From positions 32,074-60,014 of the forward strand of contig KN889644.1 of the NCBI GenBank assembly GCA_000934455.1: a stretch of 27,941 nt of DNA, written 5' to 3'. Under the pieces are notes generated by a model. It was not told the origin of the DNA, did no database searches, and saw nothing but the letters and a program-made list of their open reading frames with translations. This DNA is from Apostichopus parvimensis (lineage: Eukaryota; Echinodermata; Holothuroidea; Aspidochirotida; Stichopodidae). The translations under genes and the position numbers were made by a program. Of this stretch, positions 11,501 through 21,331 are shown piece by piece (positions within the stretch are counted from its first letter, which is position 1; every line of letters begins with the position of its first letter).

Positions 11501-14500
11501 ATCTTCATACTGTGACCAACTCCTATTGAAATTCACAGAACCGCTGTCGCGGCGTTGTATGACCTACGATAGAAGAGAAACAGATTGAGAATACTATCAC
11601 CACTTTTATACACTCTCTAAATTGCACACAAATATGAAACGGACAATAAATTTTATCCAGTCATGTAGCTATTAACACAGATCATTTCCGAAAATAACAG
11701 CCCAATATCGACGTTACTGAGTGGAGGATGCGACTTGTTGACGACCCCTACACATTTTCAAGTCATAACACCTACATGCTAACATAAGGCTTTATCACGT
11801 TTAAAATATGACATAAACATTTCCATTGAGACGTACCGTCCAGCCTCCTACGCCAACGTCGTTGTTGCAGTACACCTCAAATGGTTCTTCAAAGCCATCT
11901 GGCTTGATAATGTATACTCCGCTAGAGTTGGACGTAGAACATTGACTTTGAACGTCTCGGCAGTCCTTTGGATATTCAGAACGTTGATAAAAGAAGTAAT
12001 GAGCCACTGTAATAAAGAAATAAAAATATTGAAAAATTATATCATAAGCATGCTTTGTGTTCAATTTGTAATAAAAACGTGTCACCGTATACTGATACTT
12101 AACCGTTAAAGAAAGTTTTCTGTGATTTTAGGAGATCGCTAAAACCGCAGCAGGAAAGTTGAACTAGATAATTTTTTTGAAAAGTAACATGGACACCTAA
12201 CATCACATTGGGTACATATATCATTCCCTGTGTAAGAATACGTTGCATTTATCTATTTTTCTCTTTCTCTTTTTCCCCTCTCTATTTTTTTGGGGGGGGG
12301 GTGGTGGCGATATTATATATATTATAAAACAATTGTCAAAAATATATGTTGTAATGTTTGCATTTTTGTTAATTTGTCTAAATACATATACTGTCAATGA
12401 AACAGAAACAAATCAGAAATAAAAACAGAAAGTTATCTTGGAAATAACGAAACTCATTTATATTAGTTAACTATGTGTTTTTATATCAAGATGGAATGAC
12501 AAAACAAGAATACGTTGCATTCATCTATTTTTCTCGTACTCTTTTCGTCTTTATTTTTCTTGGATTTTTTTGGGGTGGAGGCGATATTATATTTATGAAA
12601 TACGATTGTCAAAAATATATGTTGTAATTTTTGCATTGTTGTTAATTTGTCGAAAGTACCATACTAAATACTGTCTCACACTTATACTGTCAATGAAACA
12701 GAAACAAAAACAGAAATAAAAAAGAAAGTTATCTTGAAAATAACGAAACTCATTTATATTGGTTAACTACGTGTTTTATATTTAGATGGAATGACAAAAC
12801 AAAGCAATTGAGGTTAATGGGTGGAAAATCTTACTTTGAGTGTCATCTGTAGTTGAAGGTAAACTTCTCCGATGAACAGTCTATGAATGAGAAGAAGAGT
12901 CATACAAAATATATGTCAATATGTTGTGTTTATTGATTGAAACTGCTTGTAAAGATCTATCATTTTTTCTTAACTTCATTTATCAAATAATCATGTACAG
13001 GCAAATTAAGAATTTTAAACAAAAAAAAAATCAAAATGATAAATAATCTGAATAGTTATTCACGAACATTCTTACCTACGCCAGGATGTTAGAAAACTTC
13101 ATCCATTACAGTTATATAGTTAATCCATTTTAATTTTGAAACGTGTACCCAACTTGATGAAATGAGTAAAAAACAATCAGAAATGACTGTAAATATTTGC
13201 CATAATAAATTTTATATATGTATCTATATTTTTTTTTTAGGGGGAGAGTTAGGTTGGTTGACTAAACCTTAGCTAGAATTTAAACTTAATCTATTTGTGA
13301 AGTTTTTCTTCTTCTTATTTGCACCAGAAATATTTGCAAAAGTATTGGCTATACATTCAGGGAACACAGATGAAAATAAAATATATTGTTCGCAAAACTA
13401 TGTTAGCGATGAAAACTTAATGAAGACTGAAGAATTTTGAATTTTACTTTTTTACATTAACGAAAAATGTGAACAAAATATGTTTGTATACATTAATTTC
13501 CATATAAACAGTCGTCTCAGCATATCATTAAGTTCGATATGAAATTTGCTTGTATTTTATTTAGAGAAGTAGTAACTTTAGTAAATGAAGAAAACGTAAC
13601 AAATCATCTTTATTTGTTTTATTTAACTTAGCAATTTGGACATCGTTGCAATATGTTTAGAGCGGTATATTTTACAATGAAAGTTTTTGTTGTATCGTTT
13701 CATTTGTTTGGAGGAATTGAAATAACATAATGATTTTTGTACAAATCAAGATCCTAAAATTGCCATAAAAATGAAAATTTCTTACACTATTGACGCAGAG
13801 ATCGTATGCGATGCTATCGCAACGTTGTCAGGGATTATGAATGAAAGACGATTGGAATTAAGAAAAGCCTACTTAAGAAGTAATGTTTTTGCATGCATAC
13901 TAACGAAGTGACCTTGAGTTAAATGATAACTTGAGCCTATTGTTTATAACATATTTGCCAGTGTTTTTAGCTTGATAAAACATATCAATTATTCCAATGA
14001 ATAAAGTATACGACGTGAGTTAATGTGTAAAACAACCACAGCAAACACTTTGTCTTATGGAATTGAGTACATGAAAAGAAATTAGGAGTTCTATAAACCG
14101 TTTGTTGTATTTATTAATTAAGACCTTTCCTACATAGTGAAAGTACACTATTGGTTGACATTGAAATACGGCACGGTATGGAATGTACTAATTGCATTCG
14201 ATAGGTTTACATGAGATATTGGCCGGTGTAAATAAAAATATGCTTTAAATTACAAATAAACTAAAAATAATACATGTGAAAGTACCTAGCGATTTTTTGA
14301 TATCGATATATCTGTGTAACAAACTGATTAACGAATTAAGGGTGCAATTGTTGTAAACGTCATAATTCGAAATCGCCGGGAACTAGGTTTATAGTATAGT
14401 ACCCATACAGATACTTTTCAAATTCCAAGAATATCAAAATATCGTACTTAAGGGTTTTATTGTCAAGTTAAAAACTACTTTTTTCATAGTTTTAGAAATT

Positions 14501-16394
14501 AACTCAATAATTGTGCATTAGTCTTAAACGTCTGGGAGACCGGTATTTGGAACTTCTAAGTACTTTTAAGACAACAAGAAGGACAAATTTGAACAAACGA
14601 GATAAACATATATACATAGATATTATTAGTTTAAACTAAACAACAATTTCAGAGTTCTAACAATTGTTCAATGTAACACAGTATATACTATAGTATAGTA
14701 TTGCAAGTGAAGTATAGCCATTGAAGTTTACCCATGCAAGTATTGCATGGAAGCTAATTGCTAAGTTCAATTATTCAAAGTTAAAATAAGGTTACATTCA
14801 AAGATTAACCAATGCTTACTAAGAAGAAATGAAATAAAACTAATCGGGAAATATATTAGTAAGTTATAGTAGCAAGTTTTTTAAACATCTGTTCTTTCTA
14901 ATTTAAAATTAAGTAATCTAGACCGAAAGTATACATAGTCTCGTTAAATGACGTTGATGGACAAACAAGGACAAAGAGGACGAACTTAAATTACAAACTT
15001 TATCAAAAAGGGTTATTTTTTATGTCTAAGTTTTCAGCACAGGTATTTCCAAAGTTACTACATGAAATTCTATGTTTGTCTAATAACAAACAACGTTATA
15101 ATTTACAAGTCCGCCTTAAATATTGCAATAAGTTTGTTGTTACTTTGAGTATGATATGAATATATTAACAAGAATTTCCCTAATGTTATCAACGCTCAAC
15201 AGTAATTTAAAAACCTATATGACAAAGAGAAAAAGTTATGGAATCGTCAAGAATATTTACCAATTTTTTCAATGATACAATAGATTGTGAAAAATTAATA
15301 ACTTTGACTAGACTGTAAACGCGTAACGACAAAGACGCCCCTTGAACAAATATTGCAGTGATGTTATGTAACAGAAAGCGGACTGCAATTATTAAGGTTA
15401 TATATTTTTTCGCTTGAATTAAGAACTTTCAAGTTAATGTTAGATACTTGAATTAATCAAATTTAAGGTTTTTTTTTATTCGAGTACGATTAAGCTATAC
15501 TGCAGTTTTTCAATACTCAGCGTACTAATGTAGTCAAATTGATCTGTTACTATGCATTTATACGTATCTATTTAAAACTTAAAGCGTCTTGATAATAGTT
15601 AATGCCATTTAGTGAGATCTACGTTGGAACTTCAAAGTTTTTAAAATGGTTAGAGTATAACTGTTCAACTGTCTTAAAATAACTTTCTCAAATCTTTTGT
15701 TTTATTTTGAAAATATTAACAGTTATGTACCTAACCATTACCTTTAGTGCTTTTGCATAAGGCAGCGACGAATGGGAAAATAAATACACTTAGCAAGATA
15801 CATAGGCAATAATGTGCGATGTTAATTGAAATATGAGAGAACGTTTCTCAAGGCAATGTAAAATTGAAATGTAACTAAACAGAAAATACAATTTGTTATG
15901 CATTTTTTTTATACGTTGCAGTGCAAATTGACAACAAATACACACATTTCTGTAGGCTGCTGAAGATAGATTATTCTTTTGGAAAGAAGGAATTTATTGA
16001 AGAAGAATTGTTATTCGCAAAATACATTTACTTTTTTATCAGTGGCTATATTCAAACTGCACGAGCTACTAAAAACCAGAATGTATTATAAATTGTAAAA
16101 CAGGTTATCAAGTAATATAAATTTTCTCCTTTTTGTGGGAAAATATATAATCTAGCAAGCAAGAAAGTAACATGTAAAAAAAAAAAATTCCCAGTAATTG
16201 AATTTTCTACATGACATTCTGGTTTAAATTATAACATCTTACAAGCAACAAAGAAACGTGGACGCAAAGATTGATAAGAAATAAGAACAGAAACTGTAAA
16301 ATGTTTAACTCACCGTTTCTTCGGAGGACGTAAAGGCGATGGCTGTTGTGAACAAGAATGCAAATACTGCTCGAACAGCCACGGAAAGCTCCAT
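8237..16394 (-). CDS. Secreted FReD-TIL-EGF-FReD protein, 8 exons, in-frame stop in last exon
   Basis: Spliced gene: exons 16394-16314, 12880-12835, 12006-11837, 11563-11299, 11062-10848, 10692-10387, 10037-9776 and 8544-8237. All splice sites are GT-AG and phases are compatible. The sum is 1653 nt (551 codons). Predicted order: signal peptide (residues 1-20 or so), linker, half FReD (about 43-187), TIL cysteine-rich module (about 190-245), TILa/VWC-like segment (about 246-280), EGF-like module (about 283-316), second FReD (about 320-550). The family (ficolins, tachylectins, FREPs, mixed with zonadhesin/FCGBP-type TIL modules) is secreted and usually binds carbohydrate or acetyl groups; the ligand here is unknown. 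N-glycosylation sequons occur in exons 3 (NSS), 4 (NRS) and 7 (NWT). An in-frame TAA at codon 500 (8392-8390) would truncate the protein inside the second FReD, although the frame continues to a normal EMKIRP ending. It may be a recent pseudogene, a polymorphism, a sequencing error or a truncated product. The start is supported by the paralogue; another in-frame ATG lies upstream at 16532. Confidence 0.85.
8545..9775 (-). other. Intron 7 of minus gene
   Basis: 1231-nt intron between exons 7 and 8, donor GTTTGT, acceptor TTCGCAG. Its length is close to the roughly 1.24 kb predicted for the plus gene's intron 7, but I see no obvious sequence similarity. Nothing else recognised within. Confidence 0.75.
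9776..10037 (-). CDS. Exon 7: B subdomain of second FReD
   Basis: 262-nt exon, phase 0 in and phase 1 out, with acceptor CTTACAG and donor GTTTGT. It starts VFQRRNDGS and carries NWTEY, GFGD, LWLGNEKLYYVTNQ, YKLRFDI and a C-terminal GTHSGTTG. It is one codon shorter than the plus copy. Reading into the intron would add only four residues before a stop. Confidence 0.92.
10387..10692 (-). CDS. Exon 6: TILa/VWC-like, EGF-like and start of second FReD
   Basis: 306-nt exon, phase 0 on both sides, with donor GTAAGT. Opens with NGETSVNDDCTQTCSC, the pattern of the TILa/VWC-like segment that usually follows a TIL module. Then an EGF-like module (CSTNAVCD, CYCNAGYEGDGETC), and then the second FReD opening: DCQDVYDA, DGVYTIMPTGW, VNCKMENGGGWT. 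Confidence 0.92.
10848..11062 (-). CDS. Exon 5: TIL-type cysteine-rich module
   Basis: 215-nt exon, phase 1 in and phase 0 out. It encodes a trypsin-inhibitor-like (TIL) module: STCPTNMVYGTC, CQATCEDPNG, three further Cys, GCTCPAGFLM, SDC and ECGCF. Cysteine spacing and the CPAGF motif match TIL repeats of zonadhesin, FCGBP and related proteins. Whether it inhibits a protease is unknown; in large secreted proteins TIL modules are mostly structural. Confidence 0.9.
11299..11563 (-). CDS. Exon 4: B subdomain of first FReD
   Basis: 265-nt exon, phase 0 in and phase 1 out. It starts VIQRR and contains the FReD B-subdomain hallmarks NFNRSWSQYEDGFG, FWLGN, LTNQ, YELRVDI and FRIT. The donor is assigned to GTACGT after base 11299 by analogy with the paralogue; the repeated GTACGTAC makes a shift of 4 nt possible in principle, but only this choice keeps the phase. 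The next exon is a TIL module, so the FReD P subdomain never follows. Confidence 0.92.
11837..12006 (-). CDS. Exon 3: N-terminal part of first FReD
   Basis: 170-nt exon, phase 1 in and phase 0 out, with acceptor TTATTACAG and donor GTACGT. It encodes the FReD start: YPKDCRDV, a second Cys, GVYIIKPDG, PFEVYCNND and GGWT. This is the canonical opening of a fibrinogen C-terminal domain (Cys-rich A subdomain). Matches the 170-nt plus-strand exon at 24475-24644 closely. Confidence 0.93.
12235..12801. repeat. Tandem duplication within intron 2 of minus gene
   Basis: Two adjacent direct copies, 12235-12506 (272 bp) and 12507-12801 (295 bp). Both run from AGAATACGTTGCATT through GTCAAAAATATATGTTGTAA, ACTGTCAATGAAACAGAAAC and AACGAAACTCATTTATATT to GATGGAATGACAAAACA. 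They differ mainly in the T/G-rich segment and one insertion. Confidence 0.9.
12835..12880 (-). CDS. Exon 2: Thr/Ser linker micro-exon
   Basis: 46-nt exon between acceptor TTCATAG and donor GTAAGA, phase 0 in and phase 1 out. It encodes a short polar linker ending LPSTTDDTQ. The plus-strand paralogue has an exon of the same length and phase with an identical LPSTTDDTQ end but a different first half. It is too short to find as an open frame; support comes from the paralogue match and phase. Confidence 0.8.
12881..16313 (-). other. Intron 1 of minus gene
   Basis: 3.4-kb AT-rich intron between the signal-peptide exon and the linker exon, donor GTGAGT. No exon, transposon terminus or RNA gene was recognised in it; the plus gene's equivalent is 2546 nt. 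Confidence 0.7.
16314..16394 (-). CDS. Exon 1: signal peptide
   Basis: Exon of 27 codons starting MELSVAVRAVFAFLFT, a short N-region followed by a hydrophobic core, typical of a secretory signal peptide. It ends at codon phase 0 with donor GTGAGT. The paralogous plus-strand exon is also 81 nt, with the same donor and the shared AVFAF core. The ATG has A at -3 and G at +4. The upstream in-frame ATG at 16532 would bury the signal peptide, so 16394 is preferred. Confidence 0.85.
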
Positions 16395-16546
16395 ATTTAT
16401 GAATGTCTTGGTACGATACGAATGACAACTCAAATGAAATGTATCTCCAGAGGTAAGAAATATCCTCGATGTTCCTGAAAACAACGGATGACCTGAAGTG
16501 TACTTAAGAGTTGTAAAATTATGATGTCTCACAGCCAGATCGCATT
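16395..16546 (-). promoter_or_regulatory. Conserved 5'UTR/proximal promoter of minus gene
   Basis: The stretch upstream of the start codon retains similarity to the equivalent stretch of the plus gene: AATGCGAT, then AATTTTACAA/AAAATTGTCAA, then CTTCAGGTCATCCGTTGTTT versus CTTCAAGTCATCTGTTGTTT. A TGACGT (CRE-like half site) lies farther up at 16659-16654. No clear TATA box. The transcription start is unknown. Confidence 0.4.
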
Positions 16547-16689
16547 GTACTTGTACGTTGTTAGATACCGTCTGTCAGTTGTTAACAGATAAGTATTCAA
16601 AGGCATCCTTCCACTATGGAAACTTCCAGTCGGTCAAGAAAGAGCGATATGTTACGTCACGTTGCCGAAATATCTATACATTGTACGCG

Positions 16690-19006
16690 AATTTGCAATC
16701 TACATGTTTGTTCTTGTATAAGACAATTAACCATTAGACTTTAAGTGTCACAAAAATCTGCTCTCACAAAATATGGTGTAGATTTGTTTTATTCAATTGA
16801 TCCTTGCACAATTGAAAAGTTGAAAAATGTAAGGAAACAACAATGAAATTCCATTTGATTTACACTTTAGTTGCGCGATCTATACTATCAGCATACAACG
16901 TGCTTTTTTTGCTAAATATACGGTTCTCAATTTGTATACAACCATTATTAAAATTATGCAAATCATTTCGTGGAATCAGCGTCCTCTACCCTCTCCATTT
17001 CTTTTTCTTCTCTTATTTAGTAGTTGTCCTTTTGATACACACCTTCAAACATTTATGAAAGGAACCTATACACCAGTGGTCTGCATAGGGAGGGGCCAGG
17101 GGAAGTGTTTCCCTACATACAATTCCGGGGACGAAGCGGGGAAGGTGCATTGAGAAGATTTGGAGTTCTAGTACAACATTTATGATAGATGATGGAAGTA
17201 ATATCATCATTTCCTATTAACCAAAGTAAACATGTTCTTTAGATCCTTCCCCATAACGGATGTAGGCCAAATTTGGTGCACCAACTAAAATTTGACATCG
17301 ATACAGAGGGTAGAGCAAGGGCGCAACCACGCACCCATTTGGCGTTTATAACCCCTAGAAGAGACCTGGAGGACCAACCAACCCATCTCAATTGGCACCC
17401 AGACAACTACAAAGTATCCTGAAGTATTCCTGTAATAGTAAATATATGGAGTCGAAAATCCATCAATATTTTTGGGTGCAAAAGTTGCAAAATATAGCAC
17501 CGTGTTGCATATAAGTATCCTCTATTTTACAAAAAAATGGAAAGGAAGGTCTCTAACGTCCCCTTTGAACCACTCTGGACAACATAAATAATTGTCCTCC
17601 CACTACAAAAAGTTTTCTTGCGCTGCTAGGTTAGAGCCCTAATCGCATCTGAAACCTTAGCTCTCGAACTCTTAAAGTGGTGACAAAAATTAGTTTCGTT
17701 CCCTCATTCCATATAACGCTGGCTACCTACTTTCTTGAACACTATCGATTATACAACGTTTAAACAGCATACAACAAGTGTGTTTGCATGTTGCTAGATT
17801 GTGTACAACTGAACCCAATCCTGTATTGCCCTGTCGTGTTTAGGCTAGTATTAAATGCTCACATCGATATCACAAAAGCAAAATTTCGTAGCATCGACAA
17901 CACAAAAGATGAAGCTAGATACCAACATCTGCATACGTGCATAGTAATACTGTACTATTGTTTGGCTACTTAATAATTTAGCAACGTCGCATCATTGGCA
18001 AAACAAAAGATACAAGTATAGATGCCAACGTCTGCAAACTTGCATATTTACATTTATTTGTAAACTATCTTTACTTAGCAGCCTTGAAACTAACCGTATT
18101 TTCCAAATAGATTGCATATTTGAAACTCATAAATTTGTCTCTCTTCAATCGTGATTTACTATACGTTTCTTACATTGTACAGAATATTGTTTTGGGGAAG
18201 TTAGTAATAAGCGGAATAATTTCCAGCGTAAACAAATGAATACTTCCGAAAAATAACAGTCGTATTGTAACTAGTAGATGTTGAAGTTTAGACAAATCTT
18301 TATGGCATCTAGATAAATGGGTTGTCTGACGGTTATTGTAGCATAACGAGAATATTATATTTTATGTTAAAACTGTTTTCTTATAACATAAATCTTCTGA
18401 GGCCTTGTGTGCTCTGTTCTCATATTGTTCACAGTACATAAATGCATCGCTCACACTTTGTCTACAAAATCCTATGTATTTCTTTATAATTGGTGTATTA
18501 TTTTGATAAAAACTTGCCGAATCGAAATTAGAATTACTATACAAAGTAAAACATGGCACAGCGTTCGGATTTTGACAATGAGGTTCAGTTTTTGTCCTTT
18601 CAATTGTTTTGTTTGAAGTTCTCATTTTGGTTTGGACTATTATTTCAACAGTACAGTGCTATCTCATTGTTTTTGCGTTACTATAATTATGATATAAATA
18701 CATTTGTATATGACGCTCAGTTTCGGCTGAGGCTTCATTCAGCAACTACAAAACTGTTTGTCCAACGATGGTATAAAGTTATAAACGTACACATACTATT
18801 ACAAGCATGGTGGCCGGTTATCTCGTTGGTTACAATGTGTGACGAATGGAGGGCGGTGGGGGCCTCGTTGCGATAATAGAAAGCAAAATAATAGGATAAT
18901 ATTTAACACGAGACGCAATTTCCGTCAATTACTGATTAAAGTCAATCACGAACTGCTGTAATGGAGCCTATTATTGCATTTTGTAATTTTGGTCCAATCT
19001 TTTTTC
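16690..19006 (+). repeat. Intergenic block duplicated at 1-2038
   Basis: Right-hand partner of the left-edge duplication. It separates the two divergent genes. No conserved exon: short open frames here (17285-17500, 18362-18625, 18553-18876 and others) are not kept open in the left copy. Confidence 0.85.
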
Positions 19007-19640
19007 TTGCAAACCAATATCATTTTTTGGTAAGAGGGGGGGGGGGGTTGGGGGAGGGGGGGCAAGACATTTGACTGGATAAGGCTGGGATACCGCTCTC
19101 TGCCCCCGCTTGTTACGTTAGTGATATAAACACAATGACCAAATAAAACACACGTAAGGTCCTGTTCCATTTGGGTTATTCATATTTATTCAGTCACTAC
19201 AAAACAGTTTGTCTAGGGCCATAGTTCATCGTTTTTTAAACATAAATCGGTTTAATAAGCATGTTAGGTAGTGTGTGGGACGAAGGTAGGGGATGGGATG
19301 CCTCTTACAAATAGCTAGATGATAAGATAATATTTCACATTGAACGCAATTGGCTGGTAGTAATTTGAGACCTACCGTCAATTCTGGAAGAACGCCAACC
19401 GCGAACTGGTCTAGCTAAGCCTTTAAATGCATTTTGTTATTTTCGTCCTATAGTTTTTGTTGCCTACCAATGTCAGCGGTAGAGTGGGCAAGTTATTGGG
19501 GCAAGACATTGACTGGGGAGCTCCCCTCTACTGCCCCGCTGGTTACGCCACTGTACTTAAGCGATAGAAACACATGAAAATAAATAATTACACATTATGA
19601 CCCTGTTCCATTTTGTTTATTCATATTCATTACAATCGAA
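18735..19640. repeat. Two-copy tandem repeat, unit about 452 bp
   Basis: CTACAAAACTGTTTGTC at 18745 recurs as CTACAAAACAGTTTGTC at 19197. Following matches include ATAATATTTAACACGAGACGCAATT versus ATAATATTTCACATTGAACGCAATT (in part), TGCATTTTGTAATTTTGGTCC versus TGCATTTTGTTATTTTCGTCC (in part), GCAAGACATT, and TATTCATATT. Both units end in a CCCCGCTTGTTACG-type segment. The first unit also carries the long G-run. Confidence 0.75.
19036..19062 (+). other. Long G-tract, potential G-quadruplex
   Basis: Runs of 12, 5 and 7 G separated by TT and A, preceded by another purine stretch. Such a sequence could form a quadruplex or be a collapsed homopolymer. Similar but shorter G-runs occur near 37-53, 4840, 5942, 8668 and 12292. 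Confidence 0.5.
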
Positions 19641-19700
19641 AACATAATCAGTTTAGGTAAGTATTGCAAATAGAGGAAATATTAAACAATGTGTCTGAAG

Positions 19701-21085
19701 GTTAAAGAACAAAGCCAAGAGAAATTGCTAAATGATCTCCGTGATCAATTTGATTAAGCTACTCAACCAAAGTGAACGTTATACGCCACCTATCACCGTG
19801 ATTCTTTGATCCATTGAATGCATATTTAAGAGTTTTGTACTAAATTTTCGAGCGCTTTTCACTTAATTAACATTTGCAGTACTTTGGTCCTACAATCGGG
19901 ATAGCCAGATTGCAGTTGAGCATTTAAGGTACCCCCCCTACACACACACACAATAAAATCCTTACTCTGCAGTGAGCATAACATTTTTCTTCCTGTTGAC
20001 TGGGAACACAAACCTTGAAAATCATCTCTGAATGTGATAACCCTCATCCGACGGCACGTTTTCTCCTCCGTACTACAGTCTGTTTGGATGTGTTAACCTA
20101 TCCCTACAGAGTAGACCCATTACTGCTGAATACAGTTGTTCAATGCAGGATGAAGACGGGCGCAAGCCATGAAACTAGCCATTAATTAAACCTGTAGTTA
20201 CATTCACTTGTAATTATAACATTAAATATTATTAATTGTTTGCATAGGCTAGTATGAGAATAAGTATATATTTTTAATTGATATGGTTTGGTAGCTCCAT
20301 TGTTTTAGTTTATCCTGGCCGACCTAAGGTAGTACACACCACAAATATTGATTTAAATGGGGACTTCACACGACATACCGTTATGCAACATTTAATTATA
20401 ATTAAAGTAATATATTACATATTTGATGTCATTAATATGTCTTTTAAGAGACTTATTTAAGACCGCTTTAATATCACATTCTGGTCCTTGTGATTATTGT
20501 CTTTAAGAGGTGCAATAAACTTGTTTCCTTAGATAGGCCTACATTGAAACGCCTACCATTAGCATTCCATACGTGCTTACTTTACATGTATCCAGTGGTG
20601 TAATTCACAAATCACTATTTTCAGTTAGATTAAACTATGAAAAAATTCACAGACAAACACAAGTGTTTAAATTACTTGGTTGAATATATCCTATTTTCAA
20701 CCTCCCATGTCTGTATAATGTACGGCATGTCTTTAACTGCAGCGAAACATTTGGAATCATGAGCCGAATACCTTTCACTAACGCCATACCTTAAACAGAA
20801 CCCGAAACAAACAAAGGTGTGAATTGTTAGAATGGAACAATGGAACAATGGACTGTCATCAACCTACAATATAATATGTCATCCCTGTAAGAATATACAT
20901 AAACGGTCGCGAATCGGCGTCTTACACGTGAGTATGTATTTCCGTGAAATGACGTGATTCGAAAATCGCGTACGCTAGTGAAAGTTCACAAAACGTTCAA
21001 TAACATTTCAATATCTGATTGATGGATACCTGTTGAACCATCTCGACGAACACAATAAGCTTAATGTATTGGCAAAATTCACATA
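19701..21085. other. Intergenic DNA upstream of the plus gene
   Basis: No gene recognised. Contains a short CA repeat at about 19941-19952 and the CRE-like half site at 20950. The open frame at 20278-20460 shows no domain or paralogue. Confidence 0.45.
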
Positions 21086-21250
21086 AAATGCGATATAGAA
21101 TGAGCCTACAGTAAAATTGTCAATTTATCAGAAAGCAACTTCAAGTCATCTGTTGTTTCTCGAAGCCAAACTCAGTTCAGGATAATTTTGGGAACCGTTG
21201 ATACGTTCTACCCGAGCTGTCATTCCTGATCTTCTTCGAAAATCATAAGG
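21086..21250 (+). promoter_or_regulatory. Conserved 5'UTR/proximal promoter of plus gene
   Basis: Partner of 16546-16395. Contains AATGCGATATAG and CTTCAAGTCATCTGTTGTTT. A TGACGT occurs at 20950-20955, about 296 nt before the start codon, compared with about 260 nt in the minus gene. Regulatory function is inferred only from conservation. Confidence 0.4.
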
Positions 21251-21331
21251 ATGGAGTTTCTCCTGCTTGTAAGTGCAGTATTTGCATTTTCGTGTACAAC
21301 GATTGTCAACGTTGCGTGGTCAGATCAAACG
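21251..21331 (+). CDS. Exon 1: signal peptide
   Basis: 27 codons starting MEFLLLVSAVFAFSC, a strongly hydrophobic secretory leader, phase 0 out, donor GTGAGT. Same length, phase and donor as exon 1 of the minus-strand gene. The ATG has A at -3 and G at +4. It did not appear as a long open frame because the exon is short. Confidence 0.87.

Noticed and set aside
16305-16532. Start of the minus gene at the upstream ATG (16532)
   Set aside because: It would put about 46 polar residues before the signal peptide, and the plus-strand paralogue supports a start at the second ATG.
18362-18876. Overlapping open frames in the duplicated flank
   Set aside because: The corresponding region at about 1540-1900 does not keep the same frames open, so no coding constraint is visible.
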